Notes under the pieces: model-generated
Told to the model about the DNA's origin: nothing
What the model saw: only the letters and a program-made list of their open reading frames with translations
The model's database searches: none
NCBI GenBank assembly: GCA_016208495.1
Contig: JACQXX010000093.1
Location: forward strand, 1-52,826
Length of the DNA stretch: 52,826 nt
DNA from: Acidobacteriota bacterium
Lineage (GTDB): Bacteria > Acidobacteriota > Blastocatellia > Chloracidobacteriales > Chloracidobacteriaceae
Direction: 5' to 3'
Shown here: positions 44,923 to 52,826 of the stretch, piece by piece
How positions within the stretch are numbered: the stretch's first letter is position 1
Layout of the letters: each line of letters begins with the position of its first letter
Translations under genes and position numbers: made by a program

Positions 44923-45489
44923 CTACCCAACCCCCTTGATTTCGCTGACCAGCCAGGCTCTGGTCAGTCGCCATTCGCGGTTCATTGTGGCCAGTGAAAT
45001 CCCAAGCACGGCGGCGACTTCTTCGTTGCTCAATCCCGCAAAGAACTTGAGTTCGACAACTTTACTTTTTCGTTGGTCGATTGCTTCGAGCTTGGTGAGC
45101 GTCTGGTTCAAGGCCAGGATTTCCCAATTTTGACGATCATCAGGCAAGCCAATGACTTCATTGAGGGTGACTTTATGCCCTCCGCCTCGCTTTTCAGTTT
45201 TGAGCGCCAGGGCGTGGTTGACCAGAATATGACGCATCATTCGTGCTGCAACCCCAAAAAAATGAGCCCGGTTTTGCCATTGTAAATCCTGTTCACCCAA
45301 TAGCTTGAGATAGGCTTCGTGGACGAGGGCCGTGGTTTGCAAGGTATGGTCAGGGCGTTCCCGGCGCAGGTAGCGGCTGGCGATTCGATGCAATTCGTCA
45401 TAGACTAAGGGAAAGAGTTTATCGAGGGCGGATGAATCCCCTTGATTCCATTCCTGTAAGATCTGAGTCATATCTGGTGGCAAACTCAT
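44923..45489 (-). CDS. ECF-type sigma factor (TIGR02999-like)
   Basis: 188 residues from the ATG at 45489, with GGAGG upstream; an in-frame start at 45567 would overlap the divergent gene. Region 2 is clear (LVYDELHRIASRYLRRE, TLQTTALVHEAYLKL, HFFGVAARMMRHILVNHA) and so is region 4 (RKSKVVELKFFAGLSNEEVA, VLGISLATMNREWRLTRAWL). The pattern matches the ECF group annotated as TIGR02999, which in Acidobacteria and Planctomycetes is often encoded beside Ser/Thr kinases. No anti-sigma gene is next to it. The divergent neighbour, 53 bp away start to start, is receptor kinase 3, so control by phosphorylation is a reasonable inference. Confidence 0.9.
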   Translation of the reverse strand: MSLPPDMTQILQEWNQGDSSALDKLFPLVYDELHRIASRYLRRERPDHTLQTTALVHEAYLKLLGEQDLQWQNRAHFFGVAARMMRHILVNHALALKTEKRGGGHKVTLNEVIGLPDDRQNWEILALNQTLTKLEAIDQRKSKVVELKFFAGLSNEEVAAVLGISLATMNREWRLTRAWLVSEIKGVG

Positions 45490-45542
45490 ACCCTTTTTTT
45501 CCTCCACATCACACCATATCGCAATCTTCTCTGGCGGAAAAG
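45490..45542. promoter_or_regulatory. 53-bp divergent control region, sigma factor / receptor kinase 3
   Basis: The starts of the two genes are only 53 bp apart, too short for two separate full promoters plus leaders. At least one promoter must lie inside the opposite coding region. No clear -35/-10 pair can be assigned by eye. Confidence 0.4.
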
Positions 45543-48500
45543 ATGCAGTGGGCTCTTTTGATTTCACTATTCCTCTTATGCTTCCACGGGTTAGCCTCTG
45601 ATGTATGTTTGGCTATCCATGGACCTGCTCTCAGCCGAGAAACTGATCTGGCGGAGCTGGCTCGACCAACCTTCCGCTTTTTCACCGACCAGGCCGGTTT
45701 GCCGCAAAACACAATCAACTGCATCACGGTTGACCGAAAAGGGTATCTCTGGGTTGGGACACAGGATGGCGCCGCTTACTACAATGGCCGCCAGTGGACT
45801 GTGGTCAATATGCCGAATCGAACGGCGTCAAACGATGTCACCAATATCCTGGCGGCTTCAGATGGAAGCCTGTGGTTTACGACCAATGGTGGTGGACTGG
45901 CCAATCTCAAAGATGGGAACTGGATCCGCTTTGACACGACCAACTCAGGTTTGCCAGATGACTCTCTGGAAGGACTGGTAGAAATTATTGAACCAGATGG
46001 ACATTCCACGCTCTGGATTGGTACGTCACAGGGATTGGTGCGATATGAACAGAACCATTGGACGGTGTTTTCGACTCAAAATTCAGGGCTTTCAGATAAC
46101 CTCATCAGTTCAATCCTCGCGGTTACCGATTCGTCGGGGAAACAATCATTGTGGATTGGGTCAAGTACCGGGTTTACCTGCTATGAATCCGGGCAGTGGA
46201 AACATTTTGAGAACCACCAGGAAGGAAGAGGCCCGGCACAGGTTTTGCAAATGTGTACTACCCGGTCCTTCACTGGAAACACTGTGCTGTGGGTCGGAAC
46301 CAATGGAAATGGATTGATCCGACACGAAGCCGGCCAGTCGGTGTTTTTGACTCCAGATAATTCAGAATTACCAGACGGTGTGATCCAGGCGCTGTGTCCG
46401 ACAATTTCACCTTCTGGAAAAGAGGCCCTCTGGGTTGGGACCGCCGGAGGTCTGGTCTGGTTGGAGGAAACTTCACAACTACAGGGGACAGGGGACAGGG
46501 TTCAGGGGTTAGAGAGTCAGGCTCTTCCGAAGTATCGCTGGAAAATCACAACCACTGAAAATTCAAATCTTTCGAGCAATTTGATTTCCAGTTTGTTTGA
46601 ACTGACAAATTCATCCGGCTGGCGGACCTTGTGGGTTGGAACATACAGCAATGGCCTAGGTCGGTTTGAAGAACAAGGGTGGGTTAGTCTCTCGGCGAGA
46701 AACTTTCCCTCCATCGGAAGCCGTGCCTATAGTTTGCTTGAAACTATTTCCCCAGCCGGGCAGTTCACGTTCTGGATTGGCACCAACAGCAATGGCCTGT
46801 TTCGCTATGAGGCCGGCCAATGGACAACCATCAATACCCAAACTTCGAATCTTCCTTCCAACCAAATTCTGAGTTTATTGGAAACCAGGTCACCTTCTCA
46901 CCCGTCCACTCTGTGGGTAGGAACTGACGGCTCTGGTCTGGCATGCCTTGAAACCAGCCGCTGGACGACGTTAACGGCTGAAAACTCAGGCTTGCCCGGC
47001 AACATTGTAAATTGCCTGTGCCGGGCGGCATCAGCTTCTGATCCGTCGGCACTCTGGATTGGAACGTTAAATGGTCTGGCACGTTTTGAGGCCGGGCAAT
47101 GGACCACATTGACCGAAGAAAATTCTGACCTTCCCAGTAACCGGGTTTTTTGTCTCCACGAAAGCCTTTCCTCGGATGGACAGCCTTGTTTATGGGTTGG
47201 GACGTTGGGTGGTGGGCTGGCAAGTCTGAAAAATGGGAAATGGACCATCTGGAACAGTGCTAGTTCGCAACTACCGAACAATTCAGTACTCAGTCTGCTT
47301 GAAACCACTGCGCCATCCGGGAAACGGGTGCTCTGGGTTGGGACATATGGTGGTGGCGTTGCCTGTTTCGAAATTGATTCTCCCGCCGCCCCCTGGCTCG
47401 TGTTGACTGACACCACCACACCTGAACTCCCAAACAACACGATTTATCAGATTTGCGAAGATGCCCAAAAACGAATTTATCTTTTGACCAACAAAGGCGT
47501 GGTTCGTCTTACGCCACGACTCCCAACTCCAGACAACCCGGCATCCTATGCGGTGTACACCTTTTCAATTGAAAACGGCTTGCCAGGCAGCGAAGGGAAT
47601 CAAGGAGCGTCGCTGGTGGATCATCAGGGGCGTATCTGGGTGGGAACAACTGGCGGAGTGGCAATGCTTGATCCGGCCAGAGCCGTTGATGACCGGTCAC
47701 CGAAGCCGCTCTATATTGAGCGATTGATCATCAACAGAACGGAACGGCGCGGGAGTGACCAGCCTTTTTCCTTGCCCTACACTGAAAACAGCCTGGCCTT
47801 CGATTTTGCGCTGTTGAGCTATTTCCGTGAAACAGACACGATGTATCAGGTTCAACTGGCTGGCTATGATTCCCAACCCACACCCTGGACTTCAGCTTCG
47901 ACCAAGGAATACACCAATCTAAAAGCTGGCGACTATATCTTCAACGTGTGGGGACGCGACTCGTTTGGGACTATCGCCGGTCCAGTGTCGGTCAGGTTTA
48001 CCATCCGACCGGCACCCTGGAATACATGGTGGGCCTATCTTGTGTATTTGCTTGGTTTAGCCGGTGCCGGCTATGGCGGAGTCCAGTGGCAACTTCGGAC
48101 GCTCCGGCGACGCAACGAGCTTTTGGAGCATAACGTCAAACTTCGTACCGAAGAACTTTCTCAACAGAAGGCTGAACTTGGTCAAAAGGTACAGGAACTC
48201 TATCAGAAAAATCAGGAACTGGTTGAATCACACCAGCGAGCTGACCGCATCTTTTCAGCTCTGGCCGAAGCCCTGCCTGGAACAGTCCTTGACGGAAAAT
48301 ATCGGCTGGATGAGAAAATCGGCGCCGGTGGGTTCGGTGTTGTTTTTCGCGGTACACATCTGACCCTTCATCATCCAATTGCCATCAAAGTATTTAAACC
48401 CTCATCGGGCAACGATTCACCAAAAGCTGTGGAACGCTTTAAACTGGAAGGCGTTACCGCCGCCAGGCTCAATCACCCAAATATTGTGAGGGTGCTCGAT

Positions 48501-49565
48501 TCGGGCATTTCAACCGACGGCATTGCCTATCTGGTCCTGGAGTTGCTCCATGGGCATTCTCTGGCTCGGGAACTTCGTGAGGTGAAAATCCTTTCACTTG
48601 AGCGAAGCGCCATGATTCTGATTTCAGTTTGCGATGCCCTGGCCGAAGCTCACCGCCAGGGGCTGGTTCATCGCGATATTAAGCCCGACAATATTTTTCT
48701 CCATCAAACACCTGACGGCGAAGTGGTTAAGGTCGTGGATTTTGGCATCGCGAAAATGTTGGAAGCCAGTAGTGACGTGAATCTCCAAAACTTGACTGTT
48801 ACTGATGGGCTGATTGGGACACCCAAATATATGTCTCCAGAGCGTTTGGAGGGAGAGTCATACGATGGTCGGTCTGATGTCTATAGTTTGGGGCTGGTGC
48901 TCTACGAAATGTTATGTGGTGAAGTGCCGTTTTATTCTCCAACCAACGGATTATTGGGAATGATCAAGCGACGCATCACCGAATTGCCGAAACCGCCAGG
49001 AGCAATCAATCCAGCACTTTCTGAAGCTGTTGAAACTGTAATGTTACAGGCGCTGGCCAGAATTCCCGATCAACGACCAACAGCCGAAGAACTGAAACAA
49101 CAATTTCTCAGTGCTTCGGGTTTGGACCTGACAACACTCAAGGCGTCATCTGTCTACTCACTGCCAGTACAAACTCTCACTGAGAATGAGCTATCACGCG
49201 ACAGCCTCAGTTCACTCATCCATTCCAGGGCCCTGGCTCATCGGATGACACACGTTGGGAATATTCTGGCTGATTTACTTGAGCGCTCACCTGGAAACCG
49301 GGAAACCGTGGTACAAGAGATTTCGACAGATGATCCTCAGTTGAAGGCCACCATCACCGCACTGGTAGCGCCCGGCGATCAAGAACTCCAGGGGGAATTT
49401 TTGACGAAGGAGCTCTGGATCAAAATTGAGAAAGTTTTTTTCTCAGTACTGAACTATCCTCCTCACCAGTGGGCGGAGGTTCTGGATGAAGAGTGTGCTG
49501 GAAATGCATTTCTCCGCCAGAAAGTTGAGCTTCTGATTGCCGCTGATTTGGAAGCCAGGGAGTAA
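45543..49565 (+). CDS. Reg_prop / Y_Y_Y receptor with cytoplasmic Ser/Thr kinase (receptor kinase 3)
   Basis: 1340 residues from the ATG at 45543, chosen because a signal peptide follows directly (MQWALLISLFLLCFHGLA). The open frame extends 37 codons further up into the sigma factor gene, without signal-like sequence. Parts: Reg_prop propeller (about 33-712, LWVGTNGNGLIR...LPDN type), Y_Y_Y domain (about 742-824), membrane helix (826-849), coiled coil (about 853-910), kinase (about 914-1186) with GAGGFGVVF, AIKVF, HRDIKPDN, DFGIAKM and SPERLE. Unlike its paralogs it has a 150-residue tail ending in WAEVLDEECAGNAFLRQKVE, a motif common in acidobacterial and planctomycete kinases. Residues about 315-330 (QLQGTGDRVQGLESQ) are an insertion encoded by repeat-like DNA. 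Confidence 0.91.
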   Translation: MQWALLISLFLLCFHGLASDVCLAIHGPALSRETDLAELARPTFRFFTDQAGLPQNTINCITVDRKGYLWVGTQDGAAYYNGRQWTVVNMPNRTASNDVTNILAASDGSLWFTTNGGGLANLKDGNWIRFDTTNSGLPDDSLEGLVEIIEPDGHSTLWIGTSQGLVRYEQNHWTVFSTQNSGLSDNLISSILAVTDSSGKQSLWIGSSTGFTCYESGQWKHFENHQEGRGPAQVLQMCTTRSFTGNTVLWVGTNGNGLIRHEAGQSVFLTPDNSELPDGVIQALCPTISPSGKEALWVGTAGGLVWLEETSQLQGTGDRVQGLESQALPKYRWKITTTENSNLSSNLISSLFELTNSSGWRTLWVGTYSNGLGRFEEQGWVSLSARNFPSIGSRAYSLLETISPAGQFTFWIGTNSNGLFRYEAGQWTTINTQTSNLPSNQILSLLETRSPSHPSTLWVGTDGSGLACLETSRWTTLTAENSGLPGNIVNCLCRAASASDPSALWIGTLNGLARFEAGQWTTLTEENSDLPSNRVFCLHESLSSDGQPCLWVGTLGGGLASLKNGKWTIWNSASSQLPNNSVLSLLETTAPSGKRVLWVGTYGGGVACFEIDSPAAPWLVLTDTTTPELPNNTIYQICEDAQKRIYLLTNKGVVRLTPRLPTPDNPASYAVYTFSIENGLPGSEGNQGASLVDHQGRIWVGTTGGVAMLDPARAVDDRSPKPLYIERLIINRTERRGSDQPFSLPYTENSLAFDFALLSYFRETDTMYQVQLAGYDSQPTPWTSASTKEYTNLKAGDYIFNVWGRDSFGTIAGPVSVRFTIRPAPWNTWWAYLVYLLGLAGAGYGGVQWQLRTLRRRNELLEHNVKLRTEELSQQKAELGQKVQELYQKNQELVESHQRADRIFSALAEALPGTVLDGKYRLDEKIGAGGFGVVFRGTHLTLHHPIAIKVFKPSSGNDSPKAVERFKLEGVTAARLNHPNIVRVLDSGISTDGIAYLVLELLHGHSLARELREVKILSLERSAMILISVCDALAEAHRQGLVHRDIKPDNIFLHQTPDGEVVKVVDFGIAKMLEASSDVNLQNLTVTDGLIGTPKYMSPERLEGESYDGRSDVYSLGLVLYEMLCGEVPFYSPTNGLLGMIKRRITELPKPPGAINPALSEAVETVMLQALARIPDQRPTAEELKQQFLSASGLDLTTLKASSVYSLPVQTLTENELSRDSLSSLIHSRALAHRMTHVGNILADLLERSPGNRETVVQEISTDDPQLKATITALVAPGDQELQGEFLTKELWIKIEKVFFSVLNYPPHQWAEVLDEECAGNAFLRQKVELLIAADLEARE

Positions 49566-50096
49566 TCGGGTTCTGGGTTCCGGGTTCAAAAACCCTAACC
49601 TGTGACCCCCATAAGCATCAGGATAAGGATTTCAGGCCCGGAGGGTCATCGTGTAATAGCCATGGTGCGAAGCCCACGGTCACGGTCCGTAGCGAGACCC
49701 AAATTCGATCAGAACACCATTCAATGCCACCAGAAAGAGCACGGGCTTTCTTATCATGGCGCATATGGGGTGCAGAGCCACCCCCAGGCTACCTTCTGGC
49801 TACCTCTGCAAGGTGTATTTACTTGTTATTGCGGCGTTTATGACCCTGAACCCCGAAAGCCTGAACCCTGTTTTGTTTCTCCAAATTGCTGGATTTTTCC
49901 CACTCACCTGTTTATTCTAGGTCCCCCGCCTGAATCGTGTATCAAATTCACTGCCGCTGAATAGAGTTATCGTATTGTGGAATCAACTCATTGATTTATC
50001 TAAGGGTTAACCTATTGAAATGATTGTGTTTCCTAAATTCTAAACCCAACCCTCAAATGGATACTACCCCATTTTTCATCTTCTGGAGCATGTTTT
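49566..50096. other. Gene-free interval with a TIR element
   Basis: The 531 bp hold remnants of GGGTTC-type heptamers (49567-49590 and about 49845-49870) and the complete TIR element at 49610-49767. The last 150 bp are AT-rich and presumably contain the promoter of the 50097 gene. No gene seen. Confidence 0.6.
49610..49767. repeat. TIR element, full copy C (158 bp, inverted orientation)
   Basis: Starts CATAAGCATCAGGATAAGG and ends TCTTATCATGGCGCATATG. The interior matches copies A and B as the reverse complement (CGGAGGGTCATCGTGTAATAG ... CCCACGGTCACGG ... CATTCAATGCCACC). It is somewhat more diverged at its termini than A and B. Confidence 0.8.
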
Positions 50097-52826
50097 ATGG
50101 CTGTGCATCGTTTCAAGCCCCATTGGCTGGCATTCATGATTGTGGTTTGCCTTGGAATTTACTGTCACGCTCAATCCTGGTTGTCAGAGCCAGCCGTTTC
50201 CGCAACTGGGGTCCCGGCTGGCGGTGGAGCCGTTTCTCTGCAAACGGGATCAAAACTTTCAAGTGAAACCCACCCGGTCGAGTTGTTTTCAGCGTTGCAG
50301 GCCCAGCTTCAGTCAGCCGATGGACCGGTGGTCGAGGCGGTGGCGACTGGATTGGAGCGGCGTCTGAGTGGGACGCCGGACAATATGACCATTGAATGGA
50401 AGGTGGTGCCGGGAGTGGATCCAGGGCAGATCGAAGTTGAGTTTCCAGAAATTGACGAGGTTGAGCAAACCGGTGACGGTCAGTTGGTGCTGCATCAGCA
50501 GCCAGACACGACGTTGCAAATTACCGGTGTGAAAGCCTGGCAGGAGACGTTTGCTCAAGTGATTGAGGTTCCCGTCACAGTGGTGTACCAGGGGAATGGG
50601 CGGGTTCAGATGAGGTTTGGGTTCTTTGTGGCCAGTAATCCGCTTCAGGTCAGCCTGCAGGTTGTAACGAGGCGGGGATTTGCTCCAAACGCGACATTGA
50701 CGGTGACAAGTGGGGGTGATAGTGGAGCTGGAACATTGCGTGACCAGATTGCGGCAGCAATGGCGGGCGATACGATTGTGTTTTCTGGGGTATCAACGGT
50801 GACATTGACCAGCGCTGAACTACTCATCAACAAGAATCTGACAATTGAGGGTGGTGCCGGGGTGACAGTGACCCGGAGCACGGCTGGTGGCACTCCGAAT
50901 TTCAGAATATTCAACATCAGCAGTGGGACTACGGCCATTTTGAACAACCTATCCGTTACCAACGGAAGAGCTGCGGATGGTGGTGGGATCAATACTGCCG
51001 GTACCCTGACCATGACCAACAGCACCATCTCGGGGAATACTGCTGCTGGGGGAGGCAATAACCGCGGAGGTGGGATTTTTAGCGCGGGCCCGGTGACCCT
51101 CACCAACTGCACCATTTCCGGCAATGTGGCTACCGGGGCGGATACCACCCAGCTCGGTAGTGGCATTTACAGCAACGGGGTCTCAATCTTCACCAACTGC
51201 ACCATTTCCGGCAATATGATCACCTCGAGTGGGAATGCTATCAGCCTTGGAGGCGGCATTTATTATCAGGGCGGATCAATCGCCCTTACCAATTGCACGA
51301 TTACCGCCAATTCCGTCTCTGGTGGTTTAACCTGTCGGGGAGGTGGCATTACCAGCAGCTCAAATGCTGTAAGTTTGCAAAATACTCTCGTTGCTGGAAA
51401 TTCAGTCACGGGATCATCACAGAATTTTGGACCAGACATAGTGGGGGCGGTGAACTCGCTGGGGTTCAACCTGATTGGCAATACCGCCAATGCCACCATC
51501 AATGGGGACCCAACCGGAAATATCCTGAACGTCAGCCCGATGCTTGGAGCACTGGCATCAAACGGCGGACCAACCCAGACACATGCGTTGCTGACCGGAA
51601 GCATGGCCATTGACGCGGGTACCGCGACGGGGACCCCGTCCTTTGACCAGCGTGGATTTGGTCGTTCGGGCAATACCGATATTGGTGCCTTTGAATTCAA
51701 TGGATTGGCTCCGACGACGGTGACTTCGATGGTGCGGGCTTCGGGAAATCCGATTTGTGCTGGAGCGTTGGTGGACTGGACCGTGACCTTTGGGGCATCA
51801 GTCACCGGAGTAACCAGTACCAACTTTGCCGTGGTCGGCGGGACGGGAACGAGCATCACCAATGTCACAGGATCGGGAACGACCTGGACGGTGACGGTCA
51901 ACACGGGAACGACGGGAACGGCGTCGCTGGGGCTGAATATGGTCAACTCAACCGGGATTGCACGACCATTAACCAATCTTCCGTTCACGGGGCAGACATA
52001 CACCGTGGATACCCCGCCAACGGTGAATGCCGGATCAGACCAGATGGTGTGTGCCAGCAGTCCGGCGGTGACGCTGGCCGGGGTGGTCGGTGGAAGTGCC
52101 AGCAACGGAACCTGGAGCGGAGGCGCTGGAATGTTTGCGCCAAATGCCACGACATTGAACGCGACCTACACGCTCTCCGCCGGGGAAGTATCAGCGGGAA
52201 TGGTGACGTTGACGTTGACGACCAATGATCCGGCTGGACCCTGTGGGCCGGTGAGCGATACGGTGACGATTACGGTGGCACCGGTTGCAACCGCCAATGC
52301 TGGACCGGACCAGTCAGTGTGCGAGAGCAGTCCAGTAGCCACACTGGCGGGCGTTGTTGGCGGAAGCGCGAGCACCGGGACGTGGAGTGGCGGCAGCGGA
52401 ACGTTCTCACCAAACAACACCACGTTGAATGCCACCTACATGCTTTCGGCGGGAGAGGTTCTGGCTGGAACGGTGACGTTGACACTGACGACCAATGACC
52501 CGGCTGGACCCTGCGGGAGTGTGTCGGATACGGTCACCATTACCATCGGAAGCTGCCTTGGATTGCTGGTGGCGGATACGACAAACAACCGAATTCAGGG
52601 CTTTAACGGGACCGACTGGAGCGTGATTGGCGTTGGAACGGTGGGTACCGGAAATGGCCAGTTCCGGTTGCCGGAAGCGGCTGTAGTTGATGGAGCGGGA
52701 CGGATCTATGTGGCGGACACGGGAAACAACCGCATCCAGTGGTCAACCGACAATGGAGCGACCTGGGCCAACTTTGCCACCAATGGCACGGCAACCAATC
52801 AGGTGAAAGCGCCGCAAGGACTGGCG
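50097..52826 (+). CDS. Secreted beta-helix / choice-of-anchor Q / NHL protein (3' end beyond window)
   Basis: The frame is open from the ATG at 50097 (TGGAG 9 bp upstream) to the last base, 910 codons with no stop, so the gene is incomplete at its 3' end. Residues 1-26 are a signal peptide (WLAFMIVVCLGIYCHAQS). About 60-190 is an unrecognised beta-rich domain. About 195-540 is a right-handed beta-helix with LTNCTISGN-type rungs ending in DQRGFGRSGNTDIGAFEF, typical of choice-of-anchor Q proteins. Then an Ig-like domain (about 542-640), two 83-residue adhesin-like repeats (GSDQMVCASSPAVTLAGVVG and a copy), and NHL repeats (LLVADTTNNRIQGF, IYVADTGNNRIQWS). The last 270 residues closely resemble residues 1170-1350 of the 40149 protein. 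Likely a surface or secreted binding protein. Confidence 0.9.
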   Translation, partial: MAVHRFKPHWLAFMIVVCLGIYCHAQSWLSEPAVSATGVPAGGGAVSLQTGSKLSSETHPVELFSALQAQLQSADGPVVEAVATGLERRLSGTPDNMTIEWKVVPGVDPGQIEVEFPEIDEVEQTGDGQLVLHQQPDTTLQITGVKAWQETFAQVIEVPVTVVYQGNGRVQMRFGFFVASNPLQVSLQVVTRRGFAPNATLTVTSGGDSGAGTLRDQIAAAMAGDTIVFSGVSTVTLTSAELLINKNLTIEGGAGVTVTRSTAGGTPNFRIFNISSGTTAILNNLSVTNGRAADGGGINTAGTLTMTNSTISGNTAAGGGNNRGGGIFSAGPVTLTNCTISGNVATGADTTQLGSGIYSNGVSIFTNCTISGNMITSSGNAISLGGGIYYQGGSIALTNCTITANSVSGGLTCRGGGITSSSNAVSLQNTLVAGNSVTGSSQNFGPDIVGAVNSLGFNLIGNTANATINGDPTGNILNVSPMLGALASNGGPTQTHALLTGSMAIDAGTATGTPSFDQRGFGRSGNTDIGAFEFNGLAPTTVTSMVRASGNPICAGALVDWTVTFGASVTGVTSTNFAVVGGTGTSITNVTGSGTTWTVTVNTGTTGTASLGLNMVNSTGIARPLTNLPFTGQTYTVDTPPTVNAGSDQMVCASSPAVTLAGVVGGSASNGTWSGGAGMFAPNATTLNATYTLSAGEVSAGMVTLTLTTNDPAGPCGPVSDTVTITVAPVATANAGPDQSVCESSPVATLAGVVGGSASTGTWSGGSGTFSPNNTTLNATYMLSAGEVLAGTVTLTLTTNDPAGPCGSVSDTVTITIGSCLGLLVADTTNNRIQGFNGTDWSVIGVGTVGTGNGQFRLPEAAVVDGAGRIYVADTGNNRIQWSTDNGATWANFATNGTATNQVKAPQGLA

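Noticed and set aside
50645-52150. Two long minus-strand open frames (173 and 294 codons) near the window end
   Set aside because: Pro/Val/Ala-rich shadows of the repetitive secreted protein, whose plus-strand frame is open from 50097 to the edge and carries recognisable domains.

Overview
The window looks like a chromosomal piece of a free-living, morphologically complex bacterium. I infer Acidobacteriota, possibly class Blastocatellia. The reasons are secreted TPR-CHAT proteins, sensor-propeller proteins ending in Ser/Thr kinases, an ECF sigma factor of the kinase-associated type, choice-of-anchor Q/NHL surface proteins, and intergenic DNA packed with small repeats. No rRNA, tRNA, CRISPR array, phage or transposase gene was found. 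The taxonomy is an inference from gene content, not from a marker tree.

Layout. 1-7466: two tandem exported TPR-CHAT paralogs (282 and 3594). 7467-8360: a repeat-filled gap. 8361-14579: a core block with HU, an exported endonuclease/exonuclease/phosphatase protein, dnaG primase and rpoD. 14580-14974: G-rich heptamer arrays and a duplicated composite repeat, followed by a small DUF6155-like gene on the minus strand. 15840-23663: two large one-piece receptors (signal peptide, Reg_prop beta-propeller, Y_Y_Y domain, membrane helix, coiled coil, Ser/Thr kinase). 23890-25031: a Uma2-family protein and a convergent cupin. 25628-28779: a CAP/SCP protein, an ankyrin protein whose 5' end runs into a repeat array, and an exported protein of unknown function. 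28780-29609: repeats. 29610-34680: two minus-strand genes, an exported helical-repeat protein and a rifampin-phosphotransferase-like enzyme. 35096-39502: a giant WD40-ROC GTPase-metallophosphoesterase protein. 40149-44801: a secreted protein of about 16 propeller-type repeats plus adhesin-like and NHL modules. 44923-49565: an ECF sigma factor divergent from a third receptor kinase. 50097 to the window end: a secreted beta-helix/choice-of-anchor Q/NHL protein, open at the 3' edge, that shares its C-terminal modules with the 40149 protein.

How the genes may work together. Three receptors share the same extracellular-to-kinase layout and nearly the same juxtamembrane sequence, so they form one paralogous signalling family, and one is paired head-to-head with a sigma factor. 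Signals from the periplasm would be turned into Ser/Thr phosphorylation instead of the histidine phosphotransfer usual for Reg_prop/Y_Y_Y receptors. The strongest candidates for poorly described systems are the WD40-ROC-phosphoesterase protein (probably a self-contained conflict or signalling NTPase) and this receptor-kinase family.

The intergenic DNA is the other notable feature. It holds a 156-159 bp terminal-inverted-repeat element in three full copies plus fragments, a 113-114 bp element with inverted ends in two copies, several palindromic repeats, and tandem arrays made mostly of 7-bp units. Related low-complexity insertions appear inside at least two coding regions, and one array seems to have replaced the 5' end of the ankyrin gene.
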